NCBI GenBank assembly: GCA_021397835.1 | Contig: JAJFZO010000724.1 | Span: 372,001 to 436,000 of the forward strand | DNA: 64,000 nucleotides | Direction: 5' to 3' | Origin: Moringa oleifera | Lineage: Eukaryota > Streptophyta > Magnoliopsida > Brassicales > Moringaceae | Part shown: positions 50,999 to 64,000 of the stretch, piece after piece | How positions within the stretch are numbered: position 1 is the stretch's first letter | How the letters are laid out: each line of letters begins with the position of its first letter | The notes under the pieces: generated by a model | Seen by the model: the letters and a program-made list of their open reading frames with translations, nothing else | Told to the model about the DNA's origin: nothing | Database searches by the model: none | Position numbers and translations under genes: made by a program

Positions 50999-53900
50999 AT
51001 TTTATATTTCATTTTAATCTGTCACAATTAAATTTTTTGTATCTTATACTTACAGCCTGTAGTTCTTTTTTAGGATATTCTGCTGTATCATGTGGTTGTT
51101 CTACTATTGGATAAAGTTTTGCAGCAAACGATTTTAGCTTAAAAATCTTAGTAGTTTGCTTTGTTGAGTAATTTTTGACTTTGTAATCACAGGCTATTTC
51201 TGTTTTGGCCAAAGTTATTCGACTAGCACCAAACTTGGCTGGGTCCATCATGCACTTGGTAATACTGAATTAGCCATGGAGGCTTACAAAATTGCTGCAG
51301 GTATTAAGCCAGAAGGGTCACCTCTATGGAAGCTGCTTTTTAATTGGTCCATGTGAGTTCTCTCTTCTTTCTTCATATTATCATCTTGTGCAGCTTGGTA
51401 CTATAAAGTAGAAATGTTAAACAGTTGTTCTTTATGATTGTATATATTTTGTAGTTATAACTGATATAGATGGTGTCAGTATAGAGTTAACATAGAGAAC
51501 TTAAATGAAGTTTTGGTAGTTTTTTCTTCTGTAACATATACATCCTAATCAGAGCAGTTGGGACTTCAGAAGGCTGTCAGGTTCAAAATTTGAACCAGGC
51601 CTCTTGCAATTAAGTTGGTAATTGAACTCAATGTAAATAAAGTCAAACCTGTGAGTCTTATTTTTCACTGAATTGAAGTTGAATCTTGGTTGACTACTTT
51701 GTTGCGTTAGAAACCATAATTTAACATTGCTACAGCCAAAAACAATTTTAGATGCTTTTAAGCTATAATAATCAATATTAATTTGCTTTTATTATTTCTC
51801 TAGTCAAAGTTTAATTCTATTGTTTGAACTTGTGAACCTTGATCAATTATTTTAAAATTGTATAGTGGGATTACATATCCCAAGGTTAAGTTGTACTCAG
51901 AAAAATGGAATGTGTTTTCAGTAAAATCAGGGATAGAGTTTGGGGTGAAAATTTATGGTGAGACAGTGAACCCAGAAAAGCTGGTTAGAATTCAGATAGT
52001 TTTACAGAAAAATTGGAGAAAGCATCATTAATGATAAAGTGTATAAGCGAGGAAGGATGCTGAGTCTGTATAGACCCAGAGTAATTCCCTTGACTTGAGG
52101 TATCCAATAATGTGGCGCTGCAATTATCTTGATAATGTTAATCATTTGTGCATCTGTCTGTTTCCGTTATCTATCTCAGTTCAACTGCCACATTCCACAT
52201 GGTGCAATAAGTCAGAAACATGGTTGCTTCTGTCCCATCCTATTATCCCTGCTAACATGAGCCTTTGGTGGCATGCCTTACAATTTGAAAATTATCCGAT
52301 GAATCATTAACCGGCTGGGAAGTTTTCTCAATGTGTTTTATATTTTTACTGCCATTATGATTATCAACCTAAAGTAGTGAATTAATAGAAGTATGTTAAT
52401 GAAGGGAAACAAGGAGACACATCTTCCACCAGGAATTATGTGTCTAAAGCAATAAGGGCAGATCCAAATGATATAACATTAAGGTTCTATCGTGCATCAC
52501 TTTGTGTTGAGGTTGGAAAAGATCGAAAAGCTGCAGAGGCATATGAACAAATATTATTCCTTTGTCCAGAGAATGTTCAAGCACTCAAGAGAGCAGCAAA
52601 GGTATTGTCTTTATCTTTGTTTATTAAAAATCTTTGTTCATTTACTTATCACTTGCTTTGCTATCAAGTCGAGGTTGAAATTTGACAATCTGCCATTTGC
52701 GCTCTATCATATTTAAAAAAAAAAAAGTACTCTTAAAGGAAATAAAGAGGATCTGTAGCTACTTGTTCTATTTTGTGTATGTAGTCATGGCATTGGTTTC
52801 TATAAACGTGTGCTGAGAAGTGAGATGTATGATGCTTAATTCCAATTGGTGATTACATGCTGGAGGAAGGCAGATAATGTTGGAAATTGTTTTTGTTATT
52901 CTACATTTTTCAATTGTTATGTGCGGGGTGTGCGTTTTGTGACCTCTTAAGAGTTTGTTGTGTACAACAGAGAGATAACTTACAAATAGAATAATGATTC
53001 TGTGCTACCAAATATATTATAGAAAACACAATAATATTTGTCTCTGCAACCAGATATGTTTGTTCAGTATTTTTAGACATTCTACCCTTATATTTATGCT
53101 TTGACATTCTGCCCTTAATGCTTCACATGACACTATTTATTCTTCTGCTTCACTTATGGAGTTTGGTGATATTAACTGCCTCCCAGTGGGCGAAGGAACC
53201 TTGGCTCTTGCTTGAACTTTTATATAGTTTATGCATGCATGCCTTCTCATTCATAACCAACTTTTTGATATATAGTGCCTCTCATCTTATGTGGGTTTCA
53301 TTTTATTTTTCTGAAAGGAAGTTTGAAGTTATTTATTCCATTAATTTCAGCCTTCAAGACTTTTTCCCTTCTACAGCGTTTCATTTTTGCTTATTCTTTT
53401 CTGATTATTACTGACCTGGTTAAGGTTTCTTCCTTGGTTAAAAAAATTAAGAGACAAGGTGGTTTTCCTCAAATTATTAAAGAATGTCATCCTCTATACT
53501 GTTTCTTTGTGTTGTTATTTATGGTTACTAAGATCATATGCCTGTGTTGTTTAGTGCTAGACTAGTACTCGTGGTGACTGTTAGTTAAGTTTCATCAACT
53601 TAGAATTTCAAGCCCTGTTCTACTGTTCAGTGAGCATTATTGAACTTACTTTGTTTTGTTTCTTTTGGCACTTGACAGGGGCAGCAGGTAGCGCATCAGT
53701 CTAAATTGTTTGTTTGTCTGTTCTTCTTAATAGTACTTCTGCTTCTGTTTACTAGATGCCTTTAACATTGAAGTTCAATATTTTTGCATGGTGCGCCTAT
53801 TCAGCAGTTGCTCTTTATGGATTATTGCTCAAAGTCTTTGTTGGTAATATTTTTACTTTTCTCATACTATAGCCCTTTACTATGGACATCCAAGTTTTGT

Positions 53901-56900
53901 TTTTAATGTTTTTAGGTTTCAAATATTTTTCTTCCTATTTCAGTTGTACCTAAAATGTGGTCAGAGTCAGCGTTCTATCCACATTTTGGGGGCCTATTCT
54001 AAAGAAAATATATCTGAAGCTGATCCCAGTGTGATTGATTCGCTTGTTGCTGTATTCATGGAGATTAATGAGCATGATAAGGCTCTTAAGCATAGAAGAT
54101 GCCCAACTCATATATTACCCAGGAAAGAAGCTGCCTTTGAATCTGAAAATTAGAGAAACGATCTGCCACCTTCACCTTAGACGCATGGAGATGTCAGAGG
54201 TTTGTTGCATCCTTATAATAACATTGCCCATTTATTTTTTAGGTCCTTACATGCTTTTCTACTCTGAAGAGATGAAGTAATTGCTTTAATATGCCAAATT
54301 TCATTTTATACCTATACATATTTTCTGGTGGGATCAATGTAATAGTTGAGATTTATTCCCAAACTTTGCACAACCATCCCCATGCACCCTTGTAATAACA
54401 TTGCTCATGTATATGTATGTATATGTGTGTATGTGCCTTTTTTTTTTTTGTTGGGAGAAATCTTATTTTTGTCTTTCATTTTGATTATGTTCATAGAAGA
54501 AACATGTGAGAGTTACTTTGTATGTTTAATTCCACAATCAAAAGTATTTTGTATATCTTTAACTTATCGTAGACCATACTATTCGAATAGTGATGCTACT
54601 GTTGACATGAACCATAATGATGTGTTGGAGTTTGTCTTAATCGCCTGAGGTCAAAATGAAGGAGACATATATAATATGATTACTAATCAGGTCAGTTTTG
54701 GGTTGACCCAAGTGCTCTGTCTGTGTGTACAGGGGCTGGGTCTTGTTAAGAGCCGTCATTCAGTGTAGATTCATGGATCAAGGAATTCCAATACGTTGCT
54801 TGTGTTATGAAGCCATTTGATGAATACATGATATACTTGCTAATATATTGAGTAGCTTTGGCATGAGGTTAATGTGGTAATTGTTTTAAGATTGAAACAA
54901 GACGTAGAGGTCTTGTCGCAACACATTTGTTTAACTTAGTTATTGTTGTTACTAAATGTTCTCTTGTGACTTTTTAGGTTCTTTTTTGTGCTCTGCAACA
55001 AGAAAGAATATCTGACTGTGCCGAGTTGATCACTGAAGTTGCTGATGTACTTGTGAGTCTCGGGAATTTTCACTCTGCGCTAAAGTACTACCATATGTTG
55101 GAGGCAAATGCTGGAGTTGTCAATGTAAGAGAAACTCTGAAATGTTCTTCCTTTTTCATTAATCTACCTGTTTTCTCATTCTTAACATTGCAAAAATGAT
55201 ACACTGTATAGCAAATGTGCTATTCCAATATTTGCTGATATTTTTTTTGTTGTAATTATGGTTGCTAGAGTTTTGCATCACAGAGAATAGTTTTTCTCGT
55301 GGAGTGGGTAAACTGAGGCAGAAGAAAGTTCTTAAGTTTTATCCTTTGATCAGAGAACCTTTTGATAAAAAATTATCTTGAACAGAAAGTTTAAATTTGA
55401 CTTATTTCGGAACTGTTAAATTGTTCATTGATGTTTCTGTTTTACATAGAATAAGTGTTTTTGTCTTGGATTGAACATGTACTGTGAGATAAACTTTGAT
55501 ATTAACTGATGATGACTGGTTCGATTACAGTGGTTGCTATGCCAATTTGAGAGTTTTGTGTTTTATTCCATTTTTGAAAACTTCTGTAACTTACTAAGAA
55601 CACTTTGATCAGTTACAGGTTTTCAACTAAGATACTTAATGCCCTTGTGAAGCTTGAATTAGCTTTTCATATTAGTCAAAATGCTTTGTAATGTTTTTTT
55701 CACCAACTTTGGTTGCCTTGCTTTTATCCGTTTTCTATGCTGTTCTTTAAGTGTGCATTTTCCTTCTAGGATGGCCATTTACATCTGAAAATTGCTCGGT
55801 TTTACTTGTCCTTGAAACAGAGAGTACAAGCCATTGGTTTCTTCAGCAAAGGTAATGTTAGTTGTTGCCTTAAGAGCTCAATACAATTAGTTTCTCTATT
55901 CATGTTTTTACTTTCAAGCCTCATATATGTTTGTGTTTCAACTTGATAGAGTTAATCAGTCCAAGGATAATTTTCTTTGTCTGTCTGGCAACTTAATAGG
56001 AGTTGTATTCTGCAGAAGGAAAATTCTTTTGATAGCATGCATGTTTGTCCAACAGTAACTTCAGGTACTTATTTCCAATGTGATAGTATATCTAAGAAAC
56101 TGGAAGCACTAGAAGAGGGGGCCAAACCTAATACACAATATTGCTAGAAAGCATCAAGAATAAATGAAAGAGAAAAAAACAAGTGCTTACAATCCCGAAT
56201 AGAAGCTAAGGAACACTCGCATGGGAAATTTAGTTAAGAGAAGCTTGATTTAATCATCATAATCTGATGCTCCGCATCATCAAAACATATCAAGTGGTTC
56301 ATGGAAGTTACTGTTTGTGCCCAAAAGTTGAACTAATGTGCTTGTCTTCTGCAGAGAACACAATCTGGAAAAACTACTGAAAGGTTCATATCTTCACCGC
56401 ACAAGTGTAAAGAGCATACTACTTCTATGCTCCACATTTCTTTTCTTCTTTTTAATGGGGAAAAAAAAAAAGTGAAGCATAATTATGTGATATATGTAGA
56501 GTATTCATCCCAACCACTTTTTTGACCTTTCAAGAACTAGTCTGATAATCACTTCTAATACTGGTTTTATCTGAACCTATTTAATATCTTGGATGGATTC
56601 TCATAGTGATTGACTCATTAGTAATAATCTAAATGTTGTTCTATGTCTCATGCTAGTATTACTTAAGAGTAGTTGTGGTCTTATAATGTTTGAATCATTA
56701 TCAAGTCACCATCTCCCACTTGAAAAGCAACTGCATCTTATTCAGTCGGGTTTATGTATGGTTGGTTAAATCCAAGTAAAGAGGTAGTAGGAATGGGTGT
56801 AGAAGTCCCTTATTTTTAGTTTCTCTGTCAACATGCACGCCTGTTTGTCTTCCTAGTTCGCTATTTTTATTTATATCTTTATTCAGATATTGGAATTTCA

Positions 56901-59815
56901 AAATTCGTTTCTTGGTGCAAAAGGTTTGAGACTTACTAGTCATATTATCATAAGTATAGGCCTACTATGCTCCGTGGAGCTATTAGTGATATTATTTCTT
57001 TCTTCAACTTATTAAAATGTAGGGGAGGGATGTTAAAAAAGTTCTGCAACTGATTTTAAGCATCACTTACAGTCATCTCAGTTTTCTTTTGTGCTCTCTT
57101 TTTGGATGAAAGATGATGTGCTTGTGATGGTGTATGGAATTATAAACTAATGGGTTTCCTAGTTTCTTTGCAACCTCCAACGTGCCGCAGTTTTCTTTTT
57201 CTTCTTTTTAGCTGATTGGCAGAAACTGACAAGAGCAAATAGGCGTGCTACTCACTTTCTTCATAATACAGTCCATACTAGTGTCACCACAGCTGCTATG
57301 CTACCAAGCTACAAGTGTTATTATGGTTCATACTATAGCATATCAACTATCTTGAATAGAAACTCCTTATGCTTTCTTGCTGGCTCTTTTATCACAATGT
57401 TTTGGAATATGGTAATGAAAAAACCTTTGTCATTTTAGTTGTATGAGTGGATTTCTACTTTCAAACAGATTGTGAAAAAATTGTATCTGCACTTTATGTA
57501 CTTGACAAGTATGCTTTTGTGTTAGGACTATTGTCTCAGGAATGCTAACTGACAAGTGTTTCAATCTAATGATTTCATTACCTTTCCAGCTTGCATTATA
57601 AATGTTTAGATCTTCCCAATTTTGTGGCTGACTAAAGTTTCATTTGAGCTTTGAATAAGCTTGAGGAGAACATCGATGCCCATTTGACATTAGCTTCATT
57701 GCTCTTGGAAGAGGTTGAAGAAGATGAGGCTATTTCTGTGCTGCCTCCTCTAGAAAATTTGGGTAACTTGCGTTTGATTATTTTTCGGCATGAATTGAAT
57801 TATTTTACATGTGCAGCAGTAGTTACTTGCCTTTTGGCTTGTTAATACAGAATTGAATGCTGACAAAGCTAAGGCATGGTGGCTTGATGAAAGAATCAGA
57901 ATGAAGCTTTGCTACATTTATAATGCTAAAGGGATGCTTCAGGACTTTGTTGATACAGGCTTGCCTTTGGTTCTTGGTTGGCTTTTGTGGAAGGTAATTA
58001 GGAGGTCATGCAATATTAAAAACTTTTCTCTCTCTGTCTCGAAAGATGACTGTATTTTAGATGTCCGCAAGATTCGATGATACAACTTTTGTACCCAGAT
58101 ATTTAACAAATTCTTTTTGTCTTTTAGTTCCATGTGGTGTTGCTGGTTTTTGTTACACATCGCTTCAGCACTTCCTTAAGAATTATGCACTAGAAAACAC
58201 CTTATTTTAGACATGTAGAAGTGGATTTTGAGTTAGACCGCATAAGTTTGTAAAATAGTTAAATTAGCATCCCTGCTGCAAGTCAATAATTGAGCATACG
58301 TTACTGTCTTCAAGAATTGATTCTTGATGCAGGTTAAAGGGAGAAAAAAGAGGTCAGTAAGTTCTCTTTGTGAAAGAGTGGATGATCAGCAAACTGAAAA
58401 GCTACTTTATAGACAAAGTCCTGTCTCTTTTCTGTGAGTAGAAAATTTTCTTTCTTATATGTTGAATTTTTATGTCTTCATCATTCATATTTAGACAGAT
58501 TACTTTCCTTCTTTTACCCTAGAATATCCACAAGCTGTCTGTTTTGAACTACTTGGTGATGTTTTGCATAAGGTTGACAGCTAGCCGAGCAAAAAAGGAG
58601 CCTCAAATGAAGGCAACTTCAAAAGAAGGAAAGAACGTTGGAGCAAGCACTGCTAAAATTGATAGGAATTCTGATGATTCAAATTATGAGTCTCTGGTAG
58701 ATATTGATTAGTTTGATTGTGACATATGGTATTCTCCCTACTCTTTTCTTTCTTCTAAAAATGATATAATTCTAATATTTGGCCTGAGCAAAAGTTAACG
58801 TTATTTGTTGAGTGCATTCAGCAAGAACCAGTAGGAGATGAAGAGTATCATTGTCTTTTTCTAGATGTATGTACTCCTTCCTTTTATTTAGTTCTTTCAT
58901 ATGTTTTACATTCTTGTCACCATTATGTTAATGAAAACATTTTGTTTGCACCTTTGCTTACATTTTCTTTTGCCTCATAATGGTTTTAACTTCTTGTACG
59001 GTTTGTAGTTGTGCAAAGCATTAGCATCCTTGCGAAGGTATTGGGAAGCACTAGAGATTATTAACCTGGCTCGGAGATTAGATTGCAACACAATGCCTGT
59101 TGAGACGAAGGAGGAGCTTCAGTCTATTGGAGCTCATAATTTCTCAACTTACGGAAGCCTATGTTATTTTTTTTTTCCTTGCTATCTGCTTTTCTAACAT
59201 CCTTCATCACTTCCCACAAATCTTGGTCCATCTTTTGTTTAAATTCACTCACCAAGATGTCAAAGCTGTTTATTCTCAGCTTCATTGTTGAAGAACTACG
59301 ATGTGCAGACTTGCCTATCTAATGGGAGAATTTTATTTTATTCTTGTAATGGTACAGAAATATCGTGGGACACCAAGGACCTTAAGCAGTGGCTTGAGTG
59401 TGTAAGATCCGTCATTCAGCAACATCCTTATCGCCTTGCTGCCTGGAACTGCTACTATGGAGTAATTTCAAGGTGTTTGCTTAAACCTTATATATATTTT
59501 TTTATCAGACAAAATGCCTTACACTTCTTTCTTTTTATCATCATCTTCTTTACTGTTCAGGGTGGGAGTGGGGTTGGTATTGGGGTTTGTAAATTGATGG
59601 ATGTCCCCATGCTGACATGAATGTGGCCAAAATTTGCAGCTATGCAAAAATAGCCAGGTTTCTTTCTTTAAACTTCCGTTTCATTTTAGGTAGTATAATT
59701 AGCTGAATCTGGCTGAACTTATTGACTTTAGTTCAAATTGCTTTTATGTTCGAGTTAAATGATTAAAAATCCAATTGATTTTGGATCGACTCAACCAGCC
59801 TGGTGAGAGGCTCAT

Positions 59816-59996
59816 ATGTATGATTGAAATTTGTTGTATGAACATCATGCAGGAGGCATTTTTTATCCATGTTCGTTATGTATGAGTGAACTTTGTTATG
59901 TGAAAATCATGCAGGAGGCATTGTTTTTATCCATATCCATTGTGTATGATTGCAATTTGCTGTATGAACATCATGCAGGAGGCATTGTTTAACATT
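59816..59996 (+). repeat. Triplicated 62-64 base unit spanning a splice acceptor
   Basis: Three diverged copies begin at about 59818, 59880 and 59944. Each contains ATCATGCAGGAGGCATT, that is, the AG acceptor and first codons of the last TFIIIC exon. The third copy leads into the actual exon at 59979. Spacing between the AGGAGGCATT words is 62 and then 64 bases. Confidence 0.9.
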
Positions 59997-60246
59997 GCCC
60001 GCCCATGTCATCACATGGGACTAGTGACTTTGGCAGCTTCATATTACGAAAAGGCTCTTTGCAACTCACGAGAAGGATTACCCCATCCCAAAACTTCCCA
60101 ACGAGGATGCCAACACCATGGAAGATCGAAAGCTAGGTTACTGTGACATTGGCAGAGAAGCAGCTTACAATTTGCATTTAATTTATAAAGCGAGTGGAGC
60201 ATTTGATCTTGCTAGGCAGGTCTTGAAGGATCATTGCAGATTTTAA

Positions 60247-62157
60247 GTAAATATCTTGGTCTTTAAACAAGAATATTTATATCCATCCTGTTGTAAATTT
60301 ATTTATCCTTGTAAATTCACCTGTTTGTAAAGTGTTCATGTAGGCTTGCAAAAATGAGCGTCAATGGATTGCTGTCTAGGAGATCACTGACAGAATGTCA
60401 TCATCTTAAGTCTGTTATTGTTGATCTTCTTTTCCTTCTTTTGATATGGAGAGAAAGTGAAAGAAACTTAGTTTGGTAAACAAGAGATTCATTGGTTTGC
60501 TTACCATCATCCTCCCTATAAATGCAATTACATCAATAAATAGCCATCTCAGACTGAATATCAGTCTCTATCTGACTCATTCAGATTTCAAACTTATTAA
60601 CTTGTGAGAGATAGAGAAGGGGGAGGAGAAGAAGATTGAATGCGTCATGCTATCCATACGAGCAACACCATTCAATTGCACCAACCTGCAACTGCAAAAT
60701 GGCTTTGATGATCCAACCCATTGCTACAACTGTTGAGGTTTTTACTTGCAATTCTTTTTGATTCAACAATTGTTATCATCATGAAAAATGATCTAGCTAC
60801 TAATTGTGTTCTAATGTCATTAGTTCACGTTGAGTTCTCATAAATCCTGTTGGCTCAGTTGGTGTGTGACCAGAAAACCTGCAGCACAGTAGTCCCAGCT
60901 TCAGTGAAAGAATGATGTTTTGATTAAGTTTCCTAGTGAGGATGATGCTTCCAGCTGTGATGAATCCAGCAACTCTGATGTTCACTTTAATCAGATGGGT
61001 GATCAACTTCTCTAATCCTTCTTTGGTTATTATCACATTAGTAAGTACTGAAGGGAAGGAGTCCTTGGATCTAATATCCACAACATGATTTCGGATGCAG
61101 TGCCCTAAATGCAGTAACTTCATGTGGGTGCTTATGGAACCTGGCCATGGCCAGACCCCTCCAAAGAGCAGCCCCAGATGACGTTCTTGAATCCATGGTC
61201 ACCCATGATGTTGTTCTATGTCAGTGGAGCCACTCAGCATTAGCACCTCGGTGGAGGTTGACAAGCTGATCTGGTCAGTCTGTCTCATGCATCATACCAT
61301 CAATTAGCCCAAGATAAACAAGTCTTCATGCCCATGAGATCATATCAACTTCTTATGTATGTCATGTCTAAGTGCCTAACCACAAATTACCCAATCTTTC
61401 AATTGATTAGCATGACGGTAGTAAGGCAATTCAGAACGTTGATTACCGGCAGTTGAAGAAGATGATGAGGAAGAAGATAACAAGTCCTGGGTTGCTGTTA
61501 TAATGAGTGTTGAGGCCGTTTTTATCCCTTGGAATCATAATAAAAGTAGAGTGTCTACCCATGTTATGTTATTAATAAAACTTTTCTTTGTTGATTATTT
61601 CTCTGATTTTTTTGTTATTTTTTCTAATTTTATTTATTATTTTTCATTTGACAATTTATAGAAGATAGCGTAAAAATTTGAATCAAAATTTTATTTTTTA
61701 TTTTGGAAAAAAAAAAAGAATAGCTTGCCAATATTTAAACATAAATTTAATAAACTTACAAACGAAAAATAGGCCCAAAACCAGAAACTGGAGGCACAAG
61801 TACAACAAGACCCAGCACAAACTAAGGCGGTGACGCCATCGTGGATGAATTTGGCTAATCCGTCTACGTGTCATCTCCCGAGTGGACCTTCTTATAAATA
61901 GTTTTGTCCTCGGCGTAGCTTAGCCCAACGCGAAGCAAGAGTGTGATAGACTTGAGGGAGATCTTTCTTCTTCGTCCCCTTCTCTACCTCAGACAAAAGT
62001 AGTGTCCCTAAACAGAGAGGTAAACAACAAAAAAGTAAACCGCTGGTTAAAACCCTAACCAGCACGAAGTGGGAATCTAATTCGTTTTTCGTTAATATTG
62101 TATTAGTAGTTAATCGAGCAGAGAAAATTTGACCTAGGAGAAGCACGTAAGGGCGAT
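60247..62157. other. Intergenic: TFIIIC pseudogene 3' flank and RH20 promoter
   Basis: No gene seen. 61560-61740 is AT-rich. From about 61770 the sequence becomes GC-richer and holds a plausible core promoter and leader of the helicase gene. An open frame at 60800-61123 on the minus strand has no recognisable content. Confidence 0.5.
61893..61900 (+). promoter_or_regulatory. Probable TATA box of the RH20-type gene
   Basis: TATAAATA lies about 260 bases upstream of the start codon, at the edge of a GC-richer segment. This predicts a leader of roughly 230 bases. Inferred from position and sequence only. Confidence 0.5.
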
Positions 62158-63833
<1,676 letters not shown>

Positions 63834-64000
63834 TAGTGATGAAGTTTATATGAATTTTGTCCATGAACTGGTTATTCTTTGAATAAAGTGATTAAGTTTG
63901 GGACTTCCATATTTGTTTACATAACTTCTAATACATGGGTTGTCTCGTGCTTAAAAATGCTTACACCTAATGAATGTGCTGTAACTATTGCACGTGTTCC

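Larger units (their letters stand above)
44184..60246 (+). pseudogene. GTF3C3: TFIIIC subunit GTF3C3/TFC4-type TPR protein, degraded copy
   Basis: Seen: exon-like blocks at 44184-44455, 45808-45913, 46543-46650, 51193-51352, about 52396-52601, 53944-54199, 54978-55124, 55770-55851, 57649-57762, 57851-57993, 58333-58433, 58573-58696, 58822-58866, 59009-59150, 59358-59472 and 59979-60246. They follow the order of the plant TFIIIC tau131/TFC4 protein: acidic N-terminus (poly-Glu, DYDALAEKKRKAL), RGRRKGSKRKLS, TPR units (RADPNDITLRF, YEQILFLCPENV, KYYHMLEAN) and the C-terminal LARQVLKDHCRF. Known: this subunit bridges TFIIIC and TFIIIB at Pol III genes. Lesions: in-frame TGA at 44274; deletion with frameshift near 51230; two bases lost near 54092; residues missing around 58830; about 100 codons missing between 59472 and 59979; one extra base near 60060. 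Splice sites are mostly kept, so decay may be recent. A transcribed noncoding or truncated product cannot be excluded. Confidence 0.88.

Overview
The window is nuclear DNA of a flowering plant, most likely a eudicot, to judge from its plant-only families, GT-AG introns, very AT-rich intergenic DNA, a decayed plant Ty3/gypsy element and many dinucleotide microsatellites. I cannot fix the species. Exon coordinates were built by hand from GT/AG sites, reading frame and remembered family proteins; no alignment was run.

Layout: (1) 807-3057 (+), 3' part of the WD40 gene MSI4/FVE. (2) 4077-8431 (+), complete TM9/nonaspanin gene of the TMN7 type. (3) 9164-13313 (-), complete GLYR2, plastid glyoxylate/succinic semialdehyde reductase, 12 exons. 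(4) 14365-18504 (-), a six-exon membrane-anchored coiled-coil protein I do not recognise. (5) 20429-26118 (-), complete BGAL1-type beta-galactosidase with C-terminal lectin domain, 18 exons. (6) About 7.7 kb without a visible gene. (7) 33829-39982 (-), a chloroplast Mini-ribonuclease III gene (RNC3/RNC4 type). (8) An extremely AT-rich spacer. (9) 41.6-60.2 kb, a field of broken genes: exon 1 of exocyst SEC6 with a frameshift, one DEAD-box helicase exon, and a long TFIIIC subunit (GTF3C3/TFC4 type, TPR protein) pseudogene whose introns hold a 3'-truncated Ty3/gypsy element. (10) 62158 to the edge (+), the 5' part of an intact DEAD-box helicase of the RH20 type.

The genes do not form one pathway; they serve chromatin, endomembrane trafficking, plastid redox, cell-wall remodelling, plastid rRNA maturation and RNA helicase functions. 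The order itself is informative. From memory, Arabidopsis has RNC4 next to BGAL1 and close to TMN7 on chromosome 3, TMN6-RNC3-RH20 on chromosome 1, and GLYR2 near the TFIIIC gene elsewhere on chromosome 1. This window looks like the unsplit ancestral block, with the TFIIIC copy dying in place. I found no sign of a novel defence, CRISPR or biosynthetic system; the unusual part is the 41-60 kb pseudogene field.
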